Origin: Dactylonectria macrodidyma
Lineage: Eukaryota; Ascomycota; Sordariomycetes; Hypocreales; Nectriaceae
Length of the DNA stretch: 64,000 bases
NCBI GenBank assembly: GCA_020744425.1
Contig: JAGMUV010000002.1
Coordinates: 1,054,001 to 1,118,000 of the forward strand
Direction of reading: 5' to 3'
Part shown: positions 54,733-64,000 of the stretch, piece after piece
Layout of the letters: every line of letters begins with the position of its first letter
Position numbering within the stretch: position 1 is the stretch's first letter
Translations under genes and position numbers: made by a program
The notes under the pieces: generated by a model
What the model was told of the DNA's origin: nothing
What the model saw: the letters and a program-made list of their open reading frames with translations, nothing else
Databases searched by the model: none

Positions 54733-57501
54733 ATGGAAAGATGGGGCTTGCAGGGCCTCACTTATTTATCCCCTACTCTTAGCCGTCCGTTTCGTCTCGC
54801 TGCCTCTACCTCTTCATTCGCGACCCGCTCGACCAACTTGACCCGTCGTCCTCAACCTCCTCTACCTACTCTTTGCCCAGAGCGCTGCTTCAGTGCCTCC
54901 CCCTACCTACCACGTTTTGGACGGGCGAGCGGCCGACTCCTCGAAGATCGTCTCAAACGAAGCAAAAAGGGCGGCAACTTCTCTGATTCAATGGCGACCA
55001 CAGTTGAGATTGCCTCGGTGCCTACCGCTGACACCCCTGGGACCTGCTTGTATGTCCGCAATGAAAAGCGGGCATATGTCTTTGGCCGGCCCTCCGAGGG
55101 CACTCAGCGAGCCATGAACGCGCAACGAATTAGCATGGGACCTTCCGAGCATGTCTTTCTGAGCGGTAGTCTAAGCTGGAACCAGATCGGCGGCTTGTAT
55201 GGGTTTATTCTAACCGTTGGCGGTACCATCGATGCATCCAGGACGCAGCATAACGAGACCACCGCAAAAAGGGCAGCCAAGGGCCTGAAAACATACCAGC
55301 AGACGCTTCGCACTTCTTTGGGCATCCACGGAGGCGACAATCTCTGTCACACTCTGGCAGCATGCCGCACAGTTATTATTCGACAACCCGTCAGAGTAAC
55401 CACTTTTGAACAAAGGGAGGATCCGAGAGCCGAGATTCCGGGCCACGTCCAGCCTGACTGGGAGGATGATGGCCTCCGAGTCTGGAAAATCCCAGTTCGA
55501 AGGGATCGCTCTAGTAGCCCGCAGAAGCGTCGCGCTGCGACCCCCGACAATGACGACACCTCGTCAGCCGAAGATACCTTCAAGCCAGCCCAAGGCCCGT
55601 CCGATCCAACACTTGCAACAGTGATGGTTGAGAAGGCCATGTTCAATGGGAGACTAGGAGACGCCAGTCTGATACCCAAGAAGCTCAGCCTCATCAAGTC
55701 CACCGACACTGCATTTGTCCGCAAGGGCAGAAACTTGACACCTTATACTGGTCCGTTTGCAGATAGTGCTGCTAAAATCCCCAACCCGGAAGAGACTGTC
55801 TGGGTGATGCCAAGCAAGCAGGATAAGGCTGACCAGAACGGAAATAAATGGGACAGTATCAACTTGCAAGCCACCCCCCTCCCTCGGACGACATACAGCG
55901 AGCTGTCCATGTCTTACATTGTCAAATGCACCGATCGCCGAGGCAAATTTGATCCTGTTGCAGCGAAGCAACTAGGTATAAAGCCACAGGACTTTAGGAT
56001 TCTGACCTCAGGTTGCTCCGTTGAGGGGACTGACGGTGTCACTGTTACACCGGATATGGTGATGGGTAAAACCCAGCCCGGAAAAGGGTTCATTGTTGCT
56101 GATATTGAATCTCGCGACTTCCTGGACTCCTTTATGGATCGTCCTGAATGGGCCAACCCTGACTTGATGTCGGACATTGTTTCCATGTACTGGATCTTGG
56201 GCACCAGCATGGTCAATGATGTTCGAATTCAAAATTTCGTACGAGACCACCCCAACATCAAGCACATCTTTTGTAGCGCCGACACCTGTGCCAATTCGAT
56301 TTCCCTTTCTGGTCCTGCCGTGCTACAGACCAAACTCCGCCGTATCGACCCTGAGAGGTTTAACCTGCTCAAGTACGACAATATCGCCAAGGTAGTTGTT
56401 CCCGAGGGTCCTCAAGTGGAGTCTGGAAGGGCTGGCTACAAGATGGGACTTATGCCTCGTCTTGTCTTTGACATTGGTGAGGCGGCGCCCATCCCGAATC
56501 TACTCGACGCTGCTAGTGAGGTGACTGAACCGGTCCTGAGTCTCGCACGAGAGGCTAAGGAAAAAACATCCGATCCTGAATTCCTACGGCAGATTGAAGA
56601 AGATGAGAAAGACATTCCCAACCGGGATGCTGAAATCATTCCGCTCGGAACTGGTTCTTCGAGCCCTGGCAATTACCGCAACGTCTCGGCGACGCTGGTC
56701 CGCGTTCCTGGCATCGGAAACTACCTACTAGACTGTGGCGAGGCTACGCTCAACCAGATGAAACGACTCTTTGGTGACGAAGAGACTGCCAACGTCCTGC
56801 GTGACCTGAAATGCATCGCCATCAGTCATCTTCACGCCGATCACCACCTCGGTACCCCTAGCCTGATCAAGGCTTGGTACGAGACCACCATCAACGATAG
56901 CGACGCTAAGCTGGCTATCTCGTGTATCTGGAGGTATCGCACTCTCCTGGAGGAAGTTTCACAGGTTGAAGATATTGGTTTCCATCGCCTAAGCTTTGTG
57001 AACTGCCCTATCGCGGGCGAGTCGCCATACGCGCTTGCTGAGCAGTTAGGTGACGGTAAATTTGGCTTGACTTCCGTCAAACGTATCCCTGTCACCCATT
57101 GCTGGCGCGCCGATGCTGTGCAGCTTGAGCTGACCTCGGGCCTTCGGATCGCCTACTCAGGTGACTGCCGGCCTTCGGACGACTTTGCGCGTCTTTGCCG
57201 CGGCGCGCATCTGCTCATCCACGAGTGCACCTTTGACGACGACATGCAATCACACGCCGTGAAGAAGCAGCACTCGACCATGAGGGAGGCCCTGGGCGTT
57301 GCGTCAAAGATGGAGGCCCGCCGCACCCTGCTGACGCACTTCTCGCAGCGTTACGTCAAGTCCGAAACGATCAAGCGCGACGATGCTCACGTCGGCAAGG
57401 TGCTCATGGCGTTCGACCACATGCGTGTGCGTCTGGGAGACTTTCAGAAGGCCGCAGCCTTCCAACCGGCGATTTTGAAGATGCTGGCGGACATAAGCTA
57501 A
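54733..57501 (+). CDS. tRNase Z, long form (tRNA 3' endonuclease, ELAC2/Trz1 family)
   Basis: Removes 3' trailers from precursor tRNAs in the nucleus and mitochondria. I start it at 54733 (922 residues): MERWGLQGLTYLSPTLSRP leads into an Arg/Ser/Ala-rich stretch ending RCFSASPYL, a good mitochondrial targeting sequence. The frame is open to an ATG at 54475, and another ATG at 54991 (MATTVEIASVP) begins the usual conserved core, giving a form without presequence. The N-terminal half is the degenerate metallo-beta-lactamase domain (ISMGPSEHVFLSGSLSWNQI, GGLYGFILTVGG). The C-terminal half has PLGTGSSSPGNYRNVSATLV, YLLDCGEAT, the zinc motif SHLHADHHLG (HxHxDH, 56827-56844), VTHCWRAD, AYSGDCRPSDDF, HECTFDDD and LLTHFSQRY. 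No introns. Length fits fungal long tRNase Z. Confidence 0.93.
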   Translation: MERWGLQGLTYLSPTLSRPFRLAASTSSFATRSTNLTRRPQPPLPTLCPERCFSASPYLPRFGRASGRLLEDRLKRSKKGGNFSDSMATTVEIASVPTADTPGTCLYVRNEKRAYVFGRPSEGTQRAMNAQRISMGPSEHVFLSGSLSWNQIGGLYGFILTVGGTIDASRTQHNETTAKRAAKGLKTYQQTLRTSLGIHGGDNLCHTLAACRTVIIRQPVRVTTFEQREDPRAEIPGHVQPDWEDDGLRVWKIPVRRDRSSSPQKRRAATPDNDDTSSAEDTFKPAQGPSDPTLATVMVEKAMFNGRLGDASLIPKKLSLIKSTDTAFVRKGRNLTPYTGPFADSAAKIPNPEETVWVMPSKQDKADQNGNKWDSINLQATPLPRTTYSELSMSYIVKCTDRRGKFDPVAAKQLGIKPQDFRILTSGCSVEGTDGVTVTPDMVMGKTQPGKGFIVADIESRDFLDSFMDRPEWANPDLMSDIVSMYWILGTSMVNDVRIQNFVRDHPNIKHIFCSADTCANSISLSGPAVLQTKLRRIDPERFNLLKYDNIAKVVVPEGPQVESGRAGYKMGLMPRLVFDIGEAAPIPNLLDAASEVTEPVLSLAREAKEKTSDPEFLRQIEEDEKDIPNRDAEIIPLGTGSSSPGNYRNVSATLVRVPGIGNYLLDCGEATLNQMKRLFGDEETANVLRDLKCIAISHLHADHHLGTPSLIKAWYETTINDSDAKLAISCIWRYRTLLEEVSQVEDIGFHRLSFVNCPIAGESPYALAEQLGDGKFGLTSVKRIPVTHCWRADAVQLELTSGLRIAYSGDCRPSDDFARLCRGAHLLIHECTFDDDMQSHAVKKQHSTMREALGVASKMEARRTLLTHFSQRYVKSETIKRDDAHVGKVLMAFDHMRVRLGDFQKAAAFQPAILKMLADIS

Positions 57502-58695
57502 AAGTAAACGACCTGGATGAGTTCGGATAGATGACATGGCATTGTATATTATATAGATGGATGTAAGGATAGGTGCTGCATAGAACTGGCGGTTTATCCA
57601 CTCATGAGGTTTAACATTACTCGTAGCTACAACATGTTTCAAAGTACTTGTGGTTTTGCTAAGGGACATGCCTCGGAAAGTTTCCAACAGCACCACGTGA
57701 ATGTTTCGGCCCTGACTCGGCTTGACGATGTCTGCCAGATGAGTTCACATATGCCTTGCGTAAGAAGGGACGTGCAAACTATATATGACCCCTAACTTGT
57801 AGCTATATTACTACTGAATCATATGGTCGTTGTGGAGGCGTTTCAGAGGATCAATGCTAATTTGAAGTATCGTTTTCAGAACTCTCACTCGCCTGCTGCT
57901 ATATCACTCGACACATTCTATGAAGATCAGTAGAATGAATTTCCTGCATCACGAGATGCCTCGTAGCTCGCAAGAAGCTTTGCGGGGCTGGATCGTTATC
58001 ATCCTCACACTTCCTGGAGACAAAGAAAGAAGGGGGCAACCTTCGTCTGATTCGGAGAACTTTCAGTCAACCCTTTCAGGATGTATGCGAATCTCAACCT
58101 TGGCGAGAGTGTTATGAGATCCATGATTTTGATTCTAACGTACATATTTTTATGGCGAAGTACTTGTGCAGGGACAGCTAGCGAGCCTATGGTCATGGCA
58201 GTTGGAGAAATTGAAGAATATATGTGGTTCGGGTCCATGATAGTCAGGTGTAAAGCAATGGTAGTGCATTCATCCAAATCCTGGTATTGGCAACCATGGG
58301 TACCATGGTCCATCCCTTCAGCATCTATCCATTATATACTGCCGAGCAACGAGAGAGTTTGACCAATAAGCCAAGACACGGGGGAGGAGGAGTACTCGGC
58401 ATGAGTTAGATCTGAGTTCCTGAGGTGTTGGACCTGCCTCGGAAGTGGCGTCCGCCAAATGGCTGACATGCAGGGTAACTAGCGAGACAAATGATGATCT
58501 CTCCTCGAAAGCCTCTCCCACCAACCTCACACAACATTACGTTTCCCGCATACCCAAATGACACACCATCTAGCACTGATCAGCTGCGACTCCTTCACGA
58601 TGAATGCGTGACGTCTGACACCTTCAGCAACCCCGCACTGCACCGTGGGCCGCTGCCAGACCTGCATATCCCTCAATATCGGCGCACCTCCCATC
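57502..58695. other. Intergenic region upstream of the tRNA gene
   Basis: AT-richer gap of 1.2 kb. Short open frames only; no gene seen. The first part is the 3' UTR of the tRNase Z gene. Confidence 0.55.
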
Positions 58696-58786
58696 GGCCG
58701 CGTGGCCTAATGGCTAAGGCGCTAGATTTCGGTTCACCGCAATCATCCTTCTCTAGAGATTCCAGGTTCGAATCCTGGCGTGGTCG
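58696..58786 (+). tRNA. tRNA-Arg (anticodon UCG) with an 18-nt intron
   Basis: Complete cloverleaf. The acceptor 5' GGCCGCG (58696-58702) pairs with CGTGGTC (58779-58785), with two G-U pairs, and the discriminator is G. The D-arm is GCC...GGC; the anticodon stem is CTAGA/TCTAG, and the loop TTTCGG places TCG at 34-36 (58729-58731). The intron TTCACCGCAATCATCCTT (58733-58750) sits after position 37, the canonical place for nuclear tRNA introns. The T-arm is CCAGG-TTCGAAT-CCTGG. Internal promoters match consensus: A box TGGCCTAATGG (58703-58713) and B box GGTTCGAATCC (58765-58775). CCA is not encoded, as expected. Confidence 0.96.
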
Positions 58787-58791
58787 TGATT

Positions 58792-58807
58792 CCGAGCAGC
58801 TGCTCGG
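58792..58807. repeat. 16-bp perfect palindrome in the tRNA trailer
   Basis: CCGAGCAGCTGCTCGG lies 5 nt after the mature tRNA end and 4 nt before the T-run. In the transcript it can fold as a hairpin, though a perfect palindrome needs a loop taken from its centre. Confidence 0.8.
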
Positions 58808-58811
58808 ATCA

Positions 58812-58817
58812 TTTTTT
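58812..58817 (+). terminator. RNA polymerase III terminator (T6)
   Basis: A run of six T, 26 nt downstream of the mature tRNA end. This is the first T-run of that length after the tRNA and is adequate for Pol III termination. Confidence 0.8.
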
Positions 58818-59488
58818 GTTGCTCGCTGAAATGGTTATATCGTGGTGTTGTGCCGTTTGCTTCTGATATTGCAGATCGTGCGCCTTCCTACCTTTTCGGT
58901 GTTTTGACATGACCCCCACGTGGGGAGTCTGGGGTACATCACCCTTAACCTTTTGCTCAGGACGGGTTCTCTCCTCAACGGGGACACAACAGTGATATTG
59001 TCTGTCTCATCACTCCGTGCGAATGAGGGGAAGTAATAGCTATCGATGAATGTCGGCTTCCTGACCGGTTGAACTGGTCACGTCTCTGGCGGATTACCGG
59101 CCGTTATCGGCAGTGTACCCGATCTGGCTGCAAAGCCTGCAACGCAAACCCCCTCCATCTACACCTGCAGGTGCCGACATGCACTATTAGCCCCCTCTTA
59201 CTACAGCAGTTTCACGCCCTAAGGCTAGCCCGCCCTAGAGCCGCTGTAACCCCTACAGGCCACTGCGGCAGGACCGCCTGCGACCAACCACCAGCGCCGA
59301 AAGCGGGACACGCTTATCGTCGCATCAATTTTCCCACTCGTCTCGCCTCGGGTCTATCCATCGTCACCCGTCAACCACAAAAGCCCTGTCGGTGCCCCTC
59401 TCTCGGTCGGAGGCCCTCCCACCTGCTCTCTCGACGCTCATTATCCTCGCGACTCCAATTGGGCTACTCGAAGCCTCATCCGGACACC
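58818..59488. other. Intergenic region upstream of the sideroflexin gene
   Basis: No gene seen. The last 170 nt become pyrimidine-rich before the ATG at 59489. An open frame at 59069-59596 overlaps the start in the same frame, but its first 140 codons have no recognisable content. Confidence 0.5.
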
Positions 59489-60661
59489 ATGTCGGCCTCA
59501 CTGCCCGGTTCGCGCGAGCTGCCTGCTTCGCAGTACGACCTCAACACCTATCTGGGACGGGCGCGCCATGCCATGGGCCTCACAGATCCGACGTGAGCTT
59601 GGACACTGCGACCTTGGAATATGGAATCGTTGGCTGATGGCATGTTGTAGGACCCTGTTCGCTGGGTCGTCGGGCCTCGAGTCGGCCAAGCAGCTGGTCA
59701 CCCAGTACAAGACGGGCAGGCTCGAGCGCATGACTCCTGAGCTTTGGCATGCGAAGAAGGTGGTAGATTCTACTCTGCACCCGGGTATGTACTGGAGAAG
59801 CCTCAGTGATGGAGGGAGAGACTTACAGAGGATACAGATACTGGCGAACCAGTCTTTCTCCCTTTCCGAATGTCCTGCTACGTCTTGACCAACCTGGTTG
59901 TCACGGCCGGCATGCTTCAACCGGGCCTCCAGACGGCCGGTATCGTCGGCTGGCAGGTGGCTAACCAGTCGCTCAACGTGGCTATCAACAGCGCCAACGC
60001 CAACAAGTCGTCCCCGATGACGACAGCTGCGCTCGTCAAGTCGTACTTCTTCGCCGTCGGCGCATCCTGCTCCGTGGCTCTCGGCCTCAACTCCATCGTG
60101 CCTCGCCTCAAGGTCGCTCCTAGCACCCGCGCCATCCTCAGCCGGCTGATCCCCTTTGCCGCCGTCGCCTCAGCCAGCGGCCTCAACACGTACCTGATGC
60201 GCCGAGACGAGATCACCAAGGGCATCGACGTTCGGCCCGTACTGAGCGAGGAGGACAAGGCCAAGCTCGTGGCTGAGGGCAAGTCGGAGCGTGATGTGCC
60301 CTCGCTGGGCCAGAGCCACACGGCGGCCAAGATTGCCGTCTACGAGACAGCGGCCAGTCGAGTGCTGACCGGTAGCCCCATCATGGTTATCCCGCCCATG
60401 GTGCTGTACCACATCGAGCAGAAGCAGGCCTGGTACCGGAATCTGATGCAAAAGGAGTGGGTGCGAGCCCGACCGGCCCTGATCAAGGCGATCCCCATCA
60501 CCATCAACCTGGGCCTGATCGCCGCCACGTCCTTTGCCGTTCTGCCCTTTGCCTTGGCCGTCTTCCCCCAGCAACAAGCCATCAGCGCCGAGCGGCTGGA
60601 GCCCGAGTTCCACGGGAAGGGTGGTAAGGACGGCAAGGTCGTCTTTAACCGCGGTCTGTAA
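59489..60661 (+). CDS. Sideroflexin (mitochondrial serine/amino-acid transporter family, Fsf1-like)
   Basis: A 353-residue inner-membrane protein. Exons are 59489-59592, 59651-59784 and 59838-60661; introns of 58 and 53 nt, both GT-AG. Splicing gives MSASLPGSRELPASQYDLNT, then GLTDPTTLFAGSSGLESAKQ, and the sideroflexin signature HPDTGEPVFLPFRMS across the second intron. Further family features are the membrane segments GWQVANQSLNVAINSANANK, an Asn-rich conserved block, and AALVKSYFFAVGASCSVALG; then VYETAASRVLTGSPIMVIPP and the last pair near residues 290-325. Animal SFXN1 carries serine into mitochondria for one-carbon metabolism; yeast Fsf1 is the fungal relative. The length is close to that of other family members. 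The ATG at 59489 is in a CACCATG context. Confidence 0.94.
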
Positions 60662-63600
60662 GTCGCGGGATCTCCCAAGTCGCGGACATCCCTCGCCTCT
60701 TGCGCCAGGGAATGTCTGAGAGGCAAGGGATGGGCTGCGAACCTCACCACACGTGGAGTGTTTCGCAGCATGTCGAAACAGAGAGGAACGTCTGGAAGAC
60801 GGAACGTTGATCTATTTGGCTGAGTGGGAGCGAATGGACGATGGATACACTGCAAGGGATGAGATATGAACTTGGAGATGGATAGAGAACCCCCAGTTGC
60901 TGTTTTCATTCGAAAGCGAGTTTGACGGTTTTCACGGAGGCGTTCATGGGGCAGACGCCAGCATTAAGGTGCGTTCTAGATGATCATCAGGGGGCAGCAT
61001 GACGGACAGCGACGGGCATACATGGATATAGCATGGAGAAGAGATATGTGATAGACGACGATGGCATTTCGTTACTAGAATCAAACCCTCTAGAATTGAA
61101 AGAAGTAGAACCTCTCAATGCCTTCACTCGTCATCCTAGTCGTCGGGACTTGTATATCTCATCTCACTCTATTGGTCAGTCTGCACGTGGTTACATCGTA
61201 TGCCGCTGCGGGGGTTAAAACGGCCGCAGGTATCTCTCCGTGGACCCCGAAAAGGAAGGCCGGGTTGCTCCGCGAGTGGGTGTCCAGTAAACCCAAAAGC
61301 CAAACGAAAGACGAGACTGGCTGATACGTCCCAAACGAAACGTAGCGTGCGAGGCGTGAAGAAATGGGCAGACGGGACAAGGATGGGGAGTATCTACGAA
61401 GGCCGTTATCCGTACATAGCACGCTGTAATGTTCTGCCGACTCGGGCGAGGGACCAGTGGGAGAGGGAAACGCTGCAGCAGCCAGTCGCGGGCCAGCTTG
61501 CATGGGCTCTTTCTCACGCCCTCCGGAACCTAGGTCCGGATGTAGAAGAGGGAAATAGGTGCAGATGCGCCGCAGAGACGACGCATTTGGTGATGCAACG
61601 TGAACATCCATTTACGGATGGAAACCCATTCGCGGATGAAAGAGATCGGGGGAGGGGATCAACGGCCAGGTGGAGTGCAAATCGCCACCCAGATCGGCAA
61701 GGCTCAGGCTAGCCTGGTGTTGGCGGAGCGGGTAAGACAGGGTTAACAGGTGACTTTACCGTCTGTCCGCTGCTGGATGGATCATGGAACTGGAATGAGA
61801 GCGGGGAGAAAGAACATCACTCAGCAAAGAGTCAGAGTGGTGAGAGGGGAAGGTCGCATGTGCAGGAGGCAGGGGACTGGGCGTTTGCTGTATGTACATA
61901 TCTTCAATATGTAGGCAGGCAGTATGTATACGCTTAGGTATGCAGTACCCGTGGGCGTTGGAGGGTGCCCAGGAGGGGCAGCTGGTCTGGTTTACCCGGG
62001 TTTTGATGGTGCCATCGTCGAACCCGGATTGGTTTTGTGATTCAAACTACCCGGTTGTCACGGGGAGCGATGGGGAGAGATGGTGCCACAGCGAGGGGGA
62101 GGGGGGGGTTGAGTAAGGCGAAGGAGGGGCCAGTGAAGAGGACGTGAACCAGGACGTAAGAGGAGCGACAACGCCTGGGTTTGGCTCACGATTGGGTATG
62201 GGCGACGGCTGCAACTCAGCGAGAAGTGACATAAGTTACTCATGCCAAAGAACGCAGCAGTACAGCCCGTGGCAGTGAGGAAGCAGAGTGGAGGGAGTAG
62301 GCTAGTGGACTCAATACCAGGGCAGGGAGACGACGACCAAACAGAGTGCGATACAGGGATCGATGCTCAGCGATGAGGAGAGAGTGCTCTCATCAGAGAC
62401 AAACCGAGCCCAAAGTCCAAAGGCTGTTGCTGCGTGCTTCGAAGAACTGTGTACGCACCAATAAGAAGGACCCCAAGACAAGAGGAACTAGGTCGGCAAG
62501 GGGATCCCAGACCGGAAATCCCAGGACGGGAATCGGTCTGCCGGCCGGTTGGATCGCCTGCCCAAGTCTCCATTCTCTAAGAGATGGTCAAGGAACGGCC
62601 AAGAGTCAAGAGCAAGCCCGCCCTCGCCATGGGCTGGCTGGGTCTGATGCAGTGGGGCGGAGAGGGTTGTGACGAGTCTGACGACGCAGGACGACGATGA
62701 ATTGGGCAAGATAACAAAGTGAGGAGTCAGAAGAAAAGAGGTCGCAGGCTTGCGATTGATACTGGGGCTTTGGTACTGATAATATGGGAGACTATGGTCA
62801 ATACCGCTCGCCACGTCGACGTCCTCCATCTCTGTCCCAAAGCATCACGATGCGAAATGAAGGACAGAGCGGGACGATGGACACGAATGTGATGGATCAT
62901 GGAGTCCTGAGTTTCGAGGCTCCAAAAGGTAGGGCCAGAAGCTGGGGCGAGCGCGACAAGGACAAGACGAGAGCAGGGGTTCTAGTCATGGCTGTCACTC
63001 GCTTCTTCGCTCTGCGGCCGGGGAGCCCATTTGTCCATCCACGACCGAAGCGGGCGGAGGCGGAGGAGGCGGTGCCGGCTCCATCTCAACTTTCACTCAT
63101 CAACCAGGAGGGAGGTTCCATGGCTGAGGGAGAGGACCCATGATGGGTTTGTGGCTTGCGTCTGGTTGGACACGGGTGCGACAGGGAGCGATGCACGCAA
63201 GGGTAAAGTGTAGACTAACTTACCTGGTATGTACCTTGCAGCCCTTTGTTTTTGCAGGCAGTGAGCGACTGTGAATTTCGATGTGATCGAGTACGATCCC
63301 ACCAAGACATTGCAAGGTCTAACTTTGCCGGCGTGATGGACCGAGCGGGTATTGTGCTGACGAAACGTTGCGGTGGAGAGGCTTTCATCAGTGAGATGAT
63401 TTCAGTCACGCCCAGCCGATACGACACAGCAGCACGGGGCAGCGCACTGAGCACGGGGGCACTGTCTTGACGTGTACTGAGCCCGAGGCAAAACGGGTCT
63501 CCCACTGTGACGTCTCGGGCATGGCTTGATAGGAGGAGGCTCTGGAACGGCCCCGGTAGGTTGGTTGGCGCTTTGGGCTGGGACTGTTGGCTCAGGCTCG

Positions 63601-64000
63601 TGGTTTACCGAAGACTGGCCTGGCTTGTTGTCAGCTGCTGGGTTTTTCCCAAGCTTGGGCCTTTGAGCATTGAGTTGATGAGAATTATTAGAAACTCGGC
63701 GGGTTCAGCTTGCGCGATGGATGACGGACGCAGGATGACGGATGACGATGGCCGCTGACGACTGACAACTGACAACCCGACCATTGACCCCATAGTACCT
63801 AGGGGAATGGGAGACAGCCAAGGGCCTGTGAAACCGACACGACTGCAAACCGATAGTTCATTTGCCAGAGACGTTGAGAGAAGGAGGACGGGGCCGCGGC
63901 ATCGCCTGTTACAAGTTCTCGTTTCCTGTTGCAACCTAGCACATTTGCTTCCCCAGGCATTTCGGCTGCCAGGCACATCCCATGTGTCTTGGTATCAGGG
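60662..64000. other. Gene-free right end of the window
   Basis: No convincing gene over 3.3 kb. Much of 61000-63200 is purine-rich on the + strand, and its open frames (for example 61200-61712 and 62784-63143) have skewed composition and no domain. It may be the upstream region of a gene beyond the right edge. The first 250 nt are probably the sideroflexin 3' UTR. Confidence 0.5.
63713..63778 (+). repeat. Degenerate GATGACGG / TGACAAC repeats
   Basis: Several overlapping copies of GATGACGG-type units followed by TGACGAC and TGACAAC units occur in about 65 nt. It is a short simple repeat. Confidence 0.55.

Noticed and set aside
61159..61712. Overlapping open frames on both strands in the right-hand gap
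   Set aside because: Neither strand gives a recognisable protein, and the two compete for the same DNA.
1..64000. Search for a multi-gene cluster, transposon with intact ends, virus-like insert or CRISPR array
   Set aside because: No polyketide/peptide synthase, transposase, reverse transcriptase, integrase or capsid-like frame, and no regular direct repeats were seen; genes are mostly unrelated housekeeping functions.

Overview
This window looks like nuclear DNA of a filamentous ascomycete (Pezizomycotina, most likely a Sordariomycete). The genes carry short introns (48 to 145 nt, one of 366 nt) with GTATGT/GTGAGT-type donors and TGCTAAC/GCTGAC-like branch sites. Start codons sit in CC(A)CCATG-like contexts, leaders and promoters are pyrimidine-rich, and the gene families are typical of fungi. 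Density is low: about 15 intact protein genes, one intron-bearing tRNA gene and one broken-gene cluster in 64 kb, with many gaps of 1 to 3.6 kb. I cannot name the species.

Layout, left to right. 1-2030 (-): 5' part of an F-box/WD40 protein resembling FWD-1/beta-TrCP, cut by the left edge. 5683-6177 (+): small multi-pass membrane protein of the DUF7704 type. 7332-8526 (+): NADP-dependent zinc alcohol dehydrogenase (ADH6-like). 10029-11097 (+): WD40-like protein whose start codon appears to be split by an intron. 11622-12708 (-): single-pass membrane protein with a beta-trefoil-like domain. 14379-17207 (-): App1-type phosphatidate phosphatase. 17807-19633: a broken protein-kinase gene meeting a second broken gene head to head. 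20225-22643 (-): DRS1 DEAD-box helicase, sharing a promoter region with 23418-24379 (+), an EB1/Mal3 microtubule plus-end protein. 26471-27556 (+): Vam7-type PX-SNARE. 30078-30752 (+): NADAR-domain protein. 33566-35904 (+): membrane-anchored, proline-rich coiled-coil protein. 37092-42885 (-): DIP2/CMR2-like protein of about 1842 residues. 44899-47133 (+): unrecognised 744-residue protein. 50132-51994 (+): class II cyclic-nucleotide phosphodiesterase. 52663-53661 (-): mitochondrial-type flavin-reductase-like protein. 54733-57501 (+): long-form tRNase Z. 58696-58786 (+): tRNA-Arg(UCG) with an intron. 59489-60661 (+): sideroflexin. 60662-64000: no convincing gene.

Most genes are housekeeping functions: ribosome biogenesis, tRNA processing, vacuole fusion, microtubules, lipid and cyclic-nucleotide signalling, and mitochondrial transport. 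They do not form a pathway cluster. I see no CRISPR array, insertion sequence, virus or biosynthetic cluster, and no clear new multi-gene system. The most interesting points are the split start codon at 10029-10119, the kinase/other-gene breakpoint near 19087, the alternative starts of tRNase Z, repeated promoter palindromes, and three proteins of unknown function (342, 758 and 744 residues).
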